This document shows positions 1-8,002 of a stretch of 64,000 nucleotides of DNA, piece after piece. Source of the DNA: Nocardia sp. XZ_19_385 (GTDB lineage: Bacteria > Actinomycetota > Actinomycetes > Mycobacteriales > Mycobacteriaceae). Each line of letters starts with the position of its first letter. The stretch's first letter is position 1. A model generated the notes under the pieces. That model worked only from the letters and a program-made list of their open reading frames with translations, had not been told where the DNA came from and searched no databases. Made by a program: the position numbers and the translations under genes. The stretch lies in contig NZ_JACVEE010000003.1 in NCBI RefSeq assembly GCF_015355755.1, positions 992,001 to 1,056,000 of the forward strand. The letters are read 5' to 3'.

Positions 1-67
1 ATTCTCCCTCCAGCGAGGCGGCCAGGGCGGCGTCGGACAACAATTCGGGCGCGATCGTGCTGGTCAT
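1..67 (-). CDS. 5' end of an unidentified gene, cut by the window edge
   Basis: An ATG at 65-67 on the minus strand opens a frame that runs off the left edge. Only 22 residues are visible (MTSTIAPELLSDAALA...), too few to name a family. A purine-rich GAGGAAAT lies just upstream as a plausible ribosome site. The gene is divergent from the ArsR regulator and shares the palindrome-rich interval with it, so it is a likely regulatory target. Confidence 0.45.
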   Translation of the reverse strand, partial: MTSTIAPELLSDAALAASLEGE

Positions 68-93
68 TCGGATTTCCTCACTCACCGTTCGAC

Positions 94-180
94 CGTACGA
101 ATCTCTCGTACGTTTAACGGTACGAAACATTCGTACAATCGAGCGGGAATGTCAAATGACCGTACGAAGATCGCGTACAG
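94..180. promoter_or_regulatory. Cluster of palindromic operators for the adjacent ArsR regulator
   Basis: The divergent interval holds CGTACGA-ATCTC-TCGTACG at 94-112 and a second exact palindrome GTACGAA-ACA-TTCGTAC at 120-136. A looser copy (CGTACGA then TCGCGTAC) lies at 161-178. The shared core is CGTACGA. ArsR-family repressors bind such inverted repeats in their own promoters, so autoregulation and control of the divergent gene are likely. The third copy overlaps the alternative upstream start of the regulator. Confidence 0.65.
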
Positions 181-187
181 TGAGGGT

Positions 188-529
188 ATGGCCGACCTGT
201 ACCACCCCGATCCGGCCGCCATCCGGCTCGTCGACGTACTCGCCGCGCTCGGGCACCCGGTGCGCATGGAAATCGTCCACGCCCTGGCAGGCGGCGAGGA
301 ACGCTTCTGCGGCGAAATCCTGCCCACCGCACCGAAATCCAGCCTCACCCACCACTGGCGGGCACTACGCGAAGCCGGGATCATCCACCAGCGCCGCGTC
401 GGCCGCAAGTTCTACCTGACCTTGCGCCGCGCCGACCTCGACGCACGCTTCCCCGGCCTGCTCGACCTCGCCTTCAGCGAACCGGCCGAGCTCGGCGAAC
501 CCGACCGAGGATCCGCCACCGCCGGGTAG
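188..529 (+). CDS. ArsR-family winged-helix transcriptional regulator
   Basis: The 113-residue product is a compact winged helix. Residues 11-30 (LVDVLAALGHPVRMEIVHAL) match the usual ArsR first helices, residues about 49-63 form the recognition helix, and a basic wing (HQRRVGRKFYL) follows. No CXC metal-binding pair is present, so a metal ligand of the classic ArsR kind is unlikely. The ATG at 188 is preferred because an earlier ATG at 149 would place an operator copy inside the gene, but the ribosome site is weak for both. It is divergent from the gene cut at the left edge and probably represses it. Confidence 0.8.
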   Translation: MADLYHPDPAAIRLVDVLAALGHPVRMEIVHALAGGEERFCGEILPTAPKSSLTHHWRALREAGIIHQRRVGRKFYLTLRRADLDARFPGLLDLAFSEPAELGEPDRGSATAG

Positions 530-612
530 TCGGGGCTCCCGAACTCATCGCGGCGCGACTGGCGCTTGCCTAGCACCGACCGAGGAGTCTCCCGGCGCGC
601 TCTGGCCGACTC

Positions 613-2808
613 TCAGCCGACCGCCACCGTGTCCGTCGATTCCGCGGCCCGCACACGCACCCAGGTGCTGTTGACGGCGGCCGCGCCGGTAAAGGTGTCG
701 GTCAATGCCGGGTCGTGCAAAGCGTTGACGTTCTTGCCCGGCAGGGAAGCGGCAACCTGCCAGCCGACGCCCGGCTCCTGATGGCCCCAGCCGTGCGGGA
801 CGGCGATGGTGCCAGGGCGGATGTCGTCGCTGACCTCCACCGGGACCACGATTGATCCGGTTTTCGAGGTGACCGTGACCGGTACGCCGTCGGTGAGACC
901 GCGAGCGGCGGCGTCATCAGGATGCATCAGGGCGGTGCAGCGGTCCTTGCCCTTCACCATCGAAGGCACGTTGTGCAGCCAGGAGTTGTTGCTGCGCAAG
1001 TGACGGCGCCCGATCAAGCGCAGATCGAAACCATCATCGCGGGCTTGGACGCCCTGGTGGACATCATCGAGCAAACCACGCGCGGCGGTCACGAAGTCCG
1101 AGGGCGCCAGCTGTACCTTGCGATCCTTGGTGCCGATCAGCTGACGGAGCCGGGGACGCAGCGGACCCAAATCGATACCGCCCGCACTCTCACGCACCTT
1201 GCCGACCGTCAAACCCTTCAAACCGCGACGCAGGACCCCATAGGGCCCGGCCGCGATACCCAACGCCGACAACCGCATCGGACTGAACTGTTCGAAAAGC
1301 CCACGGATCGCGCCCGTGGTCAGTCTGCGGGCGGGCAGCGGGAGCAACTCGGTCACCAAGCGCGCCATGATCTCCCAGTCCTCGAGACCATCGGCGGGCG
1401 GATCGAACACGCGGGCGTTGTAGCGCAGATTGTTGCGCACGCTGAACAGGGGGAGCAGCACATCGAGATCCTCGCGTTCCAGCGGGGAGATCGGCGGCAG
1501 AATGATGTCGGCGTGACGAGTGGTTTCGGTGACGTACATGTCCACGGCGACATAGAAATCCAGGCCCTCCAGCGCCGCGTCGAGCTCACCGCGGTTAGGG
1601 GTCGACAGCACCGGGTTACCGGCGTAGGTGACCATCGCACGGATCGTGCCGTTGCGGATCTCGTCGGTGAGCACCGCCACCGGCAGCTCGGTGCGGAACG
1701 CTTTGAACTGCCCCGAACTGTCGGTCCACGCACCATGACCCATCGGCAGATACTTGCCGAAACGCGCCGCATCGATCGGCGGAGTCGCGAACATGTGCCC
1801 GCCAGGACGGTCCAGATTCCCGGTGGCAGCGTTGATGATGTTGACCAGCCAATGGGTGAGCGTGCCCGTCACCTGCAGGCACACCCCCAGCCGGGCATAC
1901 AGCACCGCCGACTCCGCGGCCGCGTGCTCACGCGCCAGCCGGCGGATCACCTCCGCCTCCACCCCCGCCAACGGCGCAGCCTGTTCCGGAGTGAAATCGG
2001 CGACCAGCGCACGAATCTCACCCCACCCCGAGCACTGCTTCGCGATCGCGCTCTCATCACACAACTTCTCGGTGACCAGCACATGCAGCATCCCCAGCAG
2101 CAGATACGGATCCCCGCCCGGAGTGACCGCGACATGCTCATCGGCCAAGCGCGCGGTCTCGGTGCGACGCGGATCGATCACCACGACCTTCCCGCCACGT
2201 GCACGCACATCCTTGATGCGCAGCTTGGCCCCCGGCATCGTGGTGATCGAACCATTGGACACCGCCGGATTCGCCCCCAGCACCACCAGTCGATCCGTGC
2301 GATCGATATCGACCACCGGCATCAGCAGATTCGACCCGAACATCCGCCACGCCACAAACTCCTGCGGGAACTGATCGATCGAGGACGCGGTGAAAAAATT
2401 CTTGGTCAGCAGCACCGCCCGCAACAGCGCGCCATAGATCACCGAGGAACTGTGTGCGGCCGGATTACCGAGATACATGCCGATCGCGCTCGGCCCGTGC
2501 GCGCCCCGCACCGCGCGCAACCGCAGCCCGATCTCACGGAAGGCTTCATCCCAGCCGATCGGCTCGAACTCGGCACCCACCCGACGCACCGGCGTGCGCA
2601 AGCGATCCGGGTCGTGGTGCAGCCCGCCCATCGCCGTCGCCTTCGGGCAGATATAGCCCTTGGACAACACGTCGTCGGGATTGCCCTCGATCCTGGTCAC
2701 CTGCTTGTCCTCGACAGTGACCAGAATTCCGCAGTGGGCCTCACACAGCGTGCACTGGCGGGCAATAGTCGTGGCGCTCACGGCATTCACCTTCCCCTCG
2801 GTGACCAC
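613..2808 (-). CDS. Molybdopterin-dependent oxidoreductase with N-terminal 4Fe-4S site
   Basis: The 731-residue protein belongs to the DMSO-reductase/formate-dehydrogenase superfamily of bis-MGD enzymes. Cys19, Cys22, Cys26 and Cys54 form the CX2CX3C...C iron-sulfur motif. The central molybdopterin domain follows, and a C-terminal MopB-binding domain begins near residue 600 (LIGRRHLRSNNSWLHN). Around residue 140 the sequence is SSIDQFPQEF, with no obvious Cys or Sec molybdenum ligand. No Tat signal is seen, so it is probably cytoplasmic. The substrate cannot be told from sequence; formate, nitrate or S-/N-oxide chemistry are all possible. It stands alone with no dedicated electron-transfer subunit next to it. 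Confidence 0.85.
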   Translation of the reverse strand: MVTEGKVNAVSATTIARQCTLCEAHCGILVTVEDKQVTRIEGNPDDVLSKGYICPKATAMGGLHHDPDRLRTPVRRVGAEFEPIGWDEAFREIGLRLRAVRGAHGPSAIGMYLGNPAAHSSSVIYGALLRAVLLTKNFFTASSIDQFPQEFVAWRMFGSNLLMPVVDIDRTDRLVVLGANPAVSNGSITTMPGAKLRIKDVRARGGKVVVIDPRRTETARLADEHVAVTPGGDPYLLLGMLHVLVTEKLCDESAIAKQCSGWGEIRALVADFTPEQAAPLAGVEAEVIRRLAREHAAAESAVLYARLGVCLQVTGTLTHWLVNIINAATGNLDRPGGHMFATPPIDAARFGKYLPMGHGAWTDSSGQFKAFRTELPVAVLTDEIRNGTIRAMVTYAGNPVLSTPNRGELDAALEGLDFYVAVDMYVTETTRHADIILPPISPLEREDLDVLLPLFSVRNNLRYNARVFDPPADGLEDWEIMARLVTELLPLPARRLTTGAIRGLFEQFSPMRLSALGIAAGPYGVLRRGLKGLTVGKVRESAGGIDLGPLRPRLRQLIGTKDRKVQLAPSDFVTAARGLLDDVHQGVQARDDGFDLRLIGRRHLRSNNSWLHNVPSMVKGKDRCTALMHPDDAAARGLTDGVPVTVTSKTGSIVVPVEVSDDIRPGTIAVPHGWGHQEPGVGWQVAASLPGKNVNALHDPALTDTFTGAAAVNSTWVRVRAAESTDTVAVG

Positions 2809-2948
2809 AGGCTACCTTGAGTGGCTCAGACGGTTGATCCACCCGTGGGCGGATCTCTCACTATCCACCGATACCCACCCAAACCGTCACTGTGACGTTT
2901 TACGTTGGGGGACAAGGAGATACGGGGGAGCGGACGTACCCAACCCCG

Positions 2949-3230
2949 CTAACGACCCAGCACCGCCAGCACACTGCGCGCCTGATGATCAGCACCCAGC
3001 TGATTCGGATGAAACGGCACCCCGGGACCGACCGGATTACTCGTCAACGGCACCAAACCCTCACCCCAGCGCACACCCGGCGGCTGACACGCATCATGTC
3101 CATGACTCCCGGCATAGGTATCGACATGCTCGACACCCGTCGCCCGAGCCACCCGCGCCAGCATCGCATTCAACTCGATCAGCCGATGCCCCAACCAGAT
3201 CGCATCCGTTCTCGAACCGATAATCAACAT
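2949..3230 (-). pseudogene. Truncated SGNH/GDSL hydrolase, C-terminal third only
   Basis: The frame translates to LNAMLARVARATGVEHVD, then a S-GHD-C motif, then FHPNQLGADH. This is the end of secreted SGNH hydrolases (lipase/esterase type), including the catalytic Asp-x-x-His-like region. The block I nucleophile serine (GDS) and roughly two thirds of the normal 250-290 residues are absent. The frame starts only 17 bases beyond the stop codon of the next upstream gene. I infer that a deletion removed the 5' part. No function is expected from this fragment. Confidence 0.7.
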
Positions 3231-3245
3231 TATGTCATGTAAGCC

Positions 3246-3599
3246 TTATCGCGGCGTCAGCGTGATGGAGCCGATCACTACTCCACCGAAATACGCCGGG
3301 CCCGCGTACCCGCCACGTCCGTCACTGATCAGCTCGACTCGGTGGCCGGGAAATAGGTCCACGTAACCACCGGCGGGCGTCGAATGAATCGGGTAACGCC
3401 CGATCAAGACCAGGTCCCCGCCCTCGACGCGCGCATCGCGTTGCAGGAGCACGATGCCACCCGACAACGTCGTGGATGTGTAGGCGCCGGGTTCGACGTC
3501 AGCGACCGCTTGCCCGACCCCGCCGAAGAGCATGGCGGCCCCCACGGCCCCAGCGATTGCAGCACTCCGAATTATCGCTGGTCTGGTGCGTATAGACAT
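3246..3599 (-). CDS. Small secreted protein of unknown function
   Basis: The 117-residue product starts with a clear signal peptide: basic MSIRTRPAIIRS, a hydrophobic alanine/glycine stretch, and a probable cleavage after AVA. The mature part is about 80 residues of beta-rich sequence with no cysteines. I do not recognise a family. The ATG at 3599 was chosen because GGGAG precedes it by a normal distance; a longer frame upstream adds 15 residues that would bury the signal peptide. It is divergent from the GNAT gene. Confidence 0.7.
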   Translation of the reverse strand: MSIRTRPAIIRSAAIAGAVGAAMLFGGVGQAVADVEPGAYTSTTLSGGIVLLQRDARVEGGDLVLIGRYPIHSTPAGGYVDLFPGHRVELISDGRGGYAGPAYFGGVVIGSITLTPR

Positions 3600-3691
3600 T
3601 GTCAACTCCCTGTCGCCTCGGGTGATCAACTCTACGCCTGCCAACTCCGGCTGATCCGGCCGAATTGCACGAAATCGAATATCGTTCGCGC

Positions 3692-4459
3692 ATGTTCCCG
3701 ACCTGGCGAATCACCTCCGCCATATCGACAATTCGGCGCGGCCCCCTGCAAGCCGCTCTTGACCTGGCGAGCTGGATCGCAGTTCTCGGACTTCCGGCAG
3801 CACTTATCGGCCTTGTGGTGACGGCCGGATCACCTTCCGCCGCGACCGAACCGATCGTTGGGCTACTGCTCTTGGTGGCTCCGGTCCTTATCGCGGTGTG
3901 GCTCTGGGTTTGGCGCGTCAGCCAACTCGCCGGCAAGGGCTTCGACGCGCTGCAGGACATCGAAACCTCGCGGCTGATCCTGCGCCGACCGGAGCCGAAG
4001 GACGCGCCCTCGCTCGAAGCCACGATGGACGATGCGATGCTCTCCGGCAGCGGTTGGACGGAACGAGACGGCTCGGCACTGATCAAGGCGATCGGCCGCA
4101 GCCACCCCACTCCAGGGCTTTTCGTGATCGAGGTGCGGTCGTCGACAACAGTGATCGGTGGCGCAACTGTGCACCGCACCGGTGACAAGACGTCGTGTTC
4201 CATCGGTTGGTGGATCGGCCCCGAACACCGGAGAGCCGGTTACGCGAGCGAAGCGGTGTCCGCACTTGTCAACGCGATCCACGACGCCGGATACCCCAGC
4301 GTCTACATCGGCACGAAGGAGTCGAATCTCGCGGTGCTACGCATCTGCGACAAGATCGGAGCAACGGAAATGGACCGGCGGCCGCAGCCGTTGCCGGACG
4401 GATCGACCGTCCCTGGAATCTGGTATGTGCACGAACGAGTGGTCACAGGATCAACGTGA
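3692..4459 (+). CDS. Membrane-tethered GNAT acetyltransferase, RimJ/RimL type
   Basis: Residues 18-75 contain two strong membrane segments (ASWIAVLGLPAALIGLVVTA and GLLLLVAPVLIAVWLWVWRV). From about residue 92 the protein is a GNAT acetyltransferase_3 domain: ETSRLILRRPEPKD opens it, then IGWWIGPEHRRAGYASEA supplies the acetyl-CoA pyrophosphate-binding region (RxxGxxSE-like) and ESNLAVLRICDKIG the C-terminal motif. Such enzymes usually transfer acetyl to an N-terminal or side-chain amine. Fusion to a two-helix membrane anchor is uncommon. An ATG 27 bases upstream is possible, but the MFPTWR start fits better. Confidence 0.75.
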   Translation: MFPTWRITSAISTIRRGPLQAALDLASWIAVLGLPAALIGLVVTAGSPSAATEPIVGLLLLVAPVLIAVWLWVWRVSQLAGKGFDALQDIETSRLILRRPEPKDAPSLEATMDDAMLSGSGWTERDGSALIKAIGRSHPTPGLFVIEVRSSTTVIGGATVHRTGDKTSCSIGWWIGPEHRRAGYASEAVSALVNAIHDAGYPSVYIGTKESNLAVLRICDKIGATEMDRRPQPLPDGSTVPGIWYVHERVVTGST

Positions 4460-4494
4460 ATCAGGCGCTCTCCCCCACAACCTTTCCCTGTAAA

Positions 4495-4532
4495 CGCGAA
4501 CTGCCGCATGGGGATCCATGCGGCAGTTCGCG
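4495..4532. terminator. Bidirectional terminator hairpin between convergent genes
   Basis: A perfect 16-bp inverted repeat (CGCGAACTGCCGCATG at 4495-4510 and its complement at 4517-4532) encloses a 6-base loop. It lies between the stop codons of the GNAT gene and the convergent secreted-protein gene. Confidence 0.8.
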
Positions 4533-4553
4533 ACTACGTCGGCGAGGTCGAGG

Positions 4554-5183
4554 TCAGTTGTAAACCGCGCCGAACGACGGGATCGAGATGGTGGCGAGCT
4601 GGTACTGGAAGCCATCGGGATGCTCTTCCGACACCGGAACCGACCAGCGGTGCCACAGCGAGCCGTATACGGCGGCCACGATCATGCCGGGGCCGGTATC
4701 GAGCATCTTGGTCCGGATGGTGGTGTCGACCGGGATGTCCTCGTGTTCGATCAGCAGGTCGGTGGCGCTGCGGCCATTGGAGACGTTGTACCAGATGACC
4801 TCGAGCTTCGCGCCCGTCTGGTTCGGCGAGATGGTGCCCGGCCCGCCGAAGAATCCGAAGCGGAAGCCGTCGACTCCGAGCGCGACACCGGAGCCGTAGA
4901 CACCGGGGCCACTACCCCGCCCGATATCGGACTGTGCGGGAATCTGGAACGGCTGGGCGGGCAGTGCCGCCTTCCGCTCCGTGGGCAGCTGCTTGGAGGC
5001 AATGAGCCGCTCCATCGCCTGGGTGGCGGCGGGATTGCCCTCGGCCGCCTTACGCAGCTGCTGGACGGCGGAGGCCCAGTCGACCGCTACCGGCTTATCA
5101 GCGACAGCGGGGCCACCACCGAGCACGACGAGGGCGGCGACGGCCGCAGCGGCGGCGAGACGTATCGAACGCACACGATGCAT
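4554..5183 (-). CDS. Secreted protein of unknown function
   Basis: The 209-residue product begins MHRVRSIRLAAAAAVAALVV with an AVA-type cleavage site near residue 28, so it is exported by Sec. The first 60 mature residues are helical, followed by a glycine-rich beta region (GVYGSGVALGVDGFRFGFFGG) and a C-terminal domain with few charges. The pattern resembles small secreted actinobacterial proteins of unassigned role. The ATG at 5183 has TAGAGGAGAA upstream and was preferred over a start 21 codons earlier. No family was recognised. Confidence 0.7.
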   Translation of the reverse strand: MHRVRSIRLAAAAAVAALVVLGGGPAVADKPVAVDWASAVQQLRKAAEGNPAATQAMERLIASKQLPTERKAALPAQPFQIPAQSDIGRGSGPGVYGSGVALGVDGFRFGFFGGPGTISPNQTGAKLEVIWYNVSNGRSATDLLIEHEDIPVDTTIRTKMLDTGPGMIVAAVYGSLWHRWSVPVSEEHPDGFQYQLATISIPSFGAVYN

Positions 5184-5426
5184 AGCCGAGTTCTCCTCTA
5201 GGCAAATCGAACGGAACGCGCGAATTGCCGAAAGCATGCCAGCCACAGCGCACTACCCCGCCACCGACACGCCGGACGCGGGGGCGCAACGAAGCACCGG
5301 CGTATACAGCACCTGATACGGCCCTGAAAGTGATCTTGATAACTTCGCCCTATCCCCTTGCGCCGCAGCGTTATTGCGCTGATCAGGCGACTTCGCGTTG
5401 GTCGTCGGTTCAACTAGCGTTGTCGG

Positions 5427-6143
5427 GTGCTTGGACATTCTCACGCGACCAGTGGTGCGCTGGCTTGGTCGGGGGCTGCGGCGTTGCTGCCCGTAACGGT
5501 ATTGAGTTATCCCGCCCTGCAAGACGCCAGCGGACATATCGGGACGGTGGAGTTGGTGCTCGGCGTCTTCCTGACCGCCGGCGCGGCACTGCTCCCCGAC
5601 GCCGACCACCCGAAGAGCTCGATAGCGCATGTGCTGGGGCCGGTTTCGTACTTCCTGTGCGTACTCATCAGCAAACTCTCCGGCGGACACCGGCGCGGTA
5701 CGCACTCCCTGCTGTTCGTGGCCGTGGCGACCTACGCGACGTGGGCCGGTGCGCACTGGATCGGCCGGCCCTTCACGCTGGCGCTCGTGTTCTTCTTGCT
5801 GGCCTTGGCCGTTCGCGCCCTGCACCTGTGCCCGCCCGGTGACAGCTTCCGGACCTACGGCACCGTCATCGTGCTCGCGGCGTCCGGCACGTTCGTCATG
5901 GATCACTACATCGCCGACAAGCCCGCGTGGCTGCCGTTCTGTGTAGGCCTGGGCGCTCTGGCCCACATCCTCGGCGACTGCCTGACCGACCGCGGCTGCC
6001 GGCTGTTCTGGCCGTTCGACCTCCGGGTGCGCTTCCCCATCATCGAGCGCACCGGCAACAAGGTGGAAACCTGGGTGCTGTCACCGCTGTTCGTTGTCGG
6101 GACGATGGTGGTGCTCTGGTACTGCATCACCCAGCAACCCTGA
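5427..6143 (+). CDS. DUF457/YdjM-like membrane-bound metal-dependent hydrolase
   Basis: The 238-residue protein has five to six hydrophobic segments. It carries the family's conserved polar motifs: GHSHATSG at the N-terminus, LLPDADHP near residue 60, GGHRRGTHSLL near 90, and GALAHILGDCLTD near 185. These His/Asp motifs define the LexA-binding inner-membrane-associated putative hydrolase family (DUF457/YdjM), whose reaction is not established. The start is GTG. It appears monocistronic, with no neighbour close by on the same strand. Confidence 0.8.
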   Translation: MLGHSHATSGALAWSGAAALLPVTVLSYPALQDASGHIGTVELVLGVFLTAGAALLPDADHPKSSIAHVLGPVSYFLCVLISKLSGGHRRGTHSLLFVAVATYATWAGAHWIGRPFTLALVFFLLALAVRALHLCPPGDSFRTYGTVIVLAASGTFVMDHYIADKPAWLPFCVGLGALAHILGDCLTDRGCRLFWPFDLRVRFPIIERTGNKVETWVLSPLFVVGTMVVLWYCITQQP

Positions 6144-6746
6144 CCCTGCTCCCCCGCCACGCAGCCTCCTGCGATCAAAGCTGTTCGTTGAACTCGAGCT
6201 GTTGGCTCGCTGCGTGGCGCGGTAGGTCAGTTTATGCATTAGTACGCATAGCCCAATTTGGGCATCTAGTTTCAAAAGGCCAACCGCACTGGGCCATTCG
6301 GCTGACTCTCGGCCAACCGGAACTGAATATCCGGCTTGTCACGCCGCTCCAGCACCCCCGCTTCAGCGAAGCTCCGAGCGTCCGATGCCGCCCCTCCCCT
6401 AACGAATCGTCCGTCCACCTTCCGCGCATGCGCCGCACGTCACCCACCCCCCCCGTCCCCTCGACTCGTGTGGGCGGCAGGCATTTTCGCCCCTCCCCTT
6501 CAAAGAGGTCTTTTCAAGAAGTCTCGCGGCACTGTGGTGACCGTACCTAGGATAGGGCATCACATAGTTAGATGCGCATATCTCCACATGGGGATGTCTT
6601 TGTCCAATCATTCTTTGGGACTTAGCGGTGATGGTTTCGACCTGCCTACACTGGGACGACGGGTGTCGGGATAGGAGGACGCGGGGCTGCTACTCCCCTG
6701 CGTCCCGCGAAACCGCCTGTGTCACACCGCGCTCCCCCGCTCTCGG
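6144..6746. other. 600-bp region with no convincing gene
   Basis: This interval lies between the 3' ends of two convergent genes. It holds a 13-bp palindrome GCCCAATTTGGGC at 6251-6263, a 38-bp stretch (6455-6492) shared with 13356-13393, and strong secondary structure at 6633-6714. Short frames on both strands lack ribosome sites and family resemblance. Parts around 6230-6290 and 6540-6620 are less GC-rich than the surroundings, which may reflect degraded sequence. Confidence 0.5.
6677..6705. terminator. Hairpin near the 3' end of the 6747 gene
   Basis: GGACGCGGGG at 6677-6686 pairs with CCCCTGCGTCC at 6695-6705, with one bulged T and an 8-base loop. It lies inside a wider pairing of GGTTTCG (6633-6639) with CGAAACC (6708-6714). 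The position just beyond the stop of a minus-strand gene suggests a terminator. Confidence 0.5.
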
Positions 6747-7841
6747 TCAGAACAGCTGGTCAGAGTGCGCGTCGGCCTCGGCACGGACATCGTCGGCGAA
6801 CTGCTCCTCGAGGTCGGCATCGTCGCCGGCGCTGTGGGCGGTGTAGAGCAGGAGGCAGCCGCGGATGCCGTCGAGAAGGTCCTCCAGGAGGTCGAGGGCG
6901 GGGCGGACGGGGTCCAGGCGGCTGATGCGGAATTCGGCGAGGAGGGCGGCGCGGGTGGCGCTGTCGACCTCGTATTTCCTTGCCTGCTCCTCGATTTCGG
7001 CGACGCGGGCGACGACGGCCCACGGGGCGGGTACGTGGCCTTCGGAGACCGCCATGGCTTCGGCGATGAGGTCGGCGACGACTTCGGTGGGGGTCTCCCC
7101 CGCTACCAGGCGTTCCAGCACCATGGTCGGCGTATCGACCTGGAGGGCTTCGAGTTCGTCGGCTTCCACGACGACGTCGGCGGTCGGGATGCCCGCGAGT
7201 TCACCGGCGACTTCCGCTGCGGCGTAGAGCCAGTGGGCGGCGGCGACGGAGGCCGAGGCGGGGTCGAGTTCGGTGAAGAGCTCCAGAGTGCCGAGGGGGT
7301 CGGCTCGCAAGAGTTGGTCGGCGGCCTGGACCTGGGCGGGTGAGACGTCGGGGCGGGACAGTTCGACGGCTTGGCGGGCCCGGCCGGACAGGGCGCCGAG
7401 TTCGGCGTATTCGATGGCGCGTTGTTCGCGATCGACTTCGGCGACAATAGTTTCCGTCAGGTGTTCGACGTCGATGCTGTGCAGGGCGCGGCCGACGCGG
7501 TGCGCGGATTCGACGACGCCGCTGTAGGAGACGACCAGGCCCTGTTCGGTGGGCAGGTTCGGGTGGCGTAGCCCGGCTTCGACGTCCTTGAAGTTGCGGC
7601 GTTCCTCGGCGCGGCGCCAGGCCTCGCTGTTGGGGACGTCGGGATCGCCTGCGGCGCTGGCGGGATGGGTGTAGGTGCGCCACTGGAAGCGGGACAGGGT
7701 CGTAAGATTCGATGCCAAACCCGTTGCCTGGTCCGGACTTATCGGCGGCAGCACGGCCACAGTCTCGGTCAAGTCGCCGCGCCCGGTCGCCCAGATGGCG
7801 ACGAGAGCGTTGCGGTCGGCGTCGAATGCATATCGGGTCAC
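6747..7841 (-). CDS. Conserved hypothetical protein, mostly helical
   Basis: The 364-residue product starts at a GTG (7841; VTRYAFDADRNALVAIW). An upstream frame extends to 8078 but would overlap the divergent gene at 8003 and encodes low-quality proline/arginine sequence. The first 100 residues look beta-rich, the rest is strongly helical and acidic (ADELEALQ, VAEIEEQARKYEVD). No signal peptide, membrane segment or catalytic motif is visible, and I do not recognise the family. It is probably a cytoplasmic protein specific to Nocardia and relatives. Confidence 0.65.
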   Translation of the reverse strand: MTRYAFDADRNALVAIWATGRGDLTETVAVLPPISPDQATGLASNLTTLSRFQWRTYTHPASAAGDPDVPNSEAWRRAEERRNFKDVEAGLRHPNLPTEQGLVVSYSGVVESAHRVGRALHSIDVEHLTETIVAEVDREQRAIEYAELGALSGRARQAVELSRPDVSPAQVQAADQLLRADPLGTLELFTELDPASASVAAAHWLYAAAEVAGELAGIPTADVVVEADELEALQVDTPTMVLERLVAGETPTEVVADLIAEAMAVSEGHVPAPWAVVARVAEIEEQARKYEVDSATRAALLAEFRISRLDPVRPALDLLEDLLDGIRGCLLLYTAHSAGDDADLEEQFADDVRAEADAHSDQLF

Positions 7842-8002
7842 GCCGCACAGTGTCGCCCATCGGCTGCTGCCGCGCCTGCGCAATGGGGTCCTTTGGCGTT
7901 CGCACAGCGGCGATTCCGGGTGCAGCGGGTGGGTGCGCCGAGTGCCGGGCGTTCGCGGTGGAAGAATCGGTGGCGGTATATCCACTGGCTGAAGGACTGC
8001 AG

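Noticed and set aside
922..2820. 632-codon open frame on the plus strand opposite the molybdopterin oxidoreductase
   Set aside because: It is antisense to a well-supported enzyme, has His/Arg/Gln-rich composition without domains, and arises from codon bias in high-GC DNA.
6633..6714. tmRNA or tRNA-like gene, because of GGTTTCGAC
   Set aside because: No acceptor stem, CCA or tag frame of a tmRNA is present, and no clover-leaf could be drawn.
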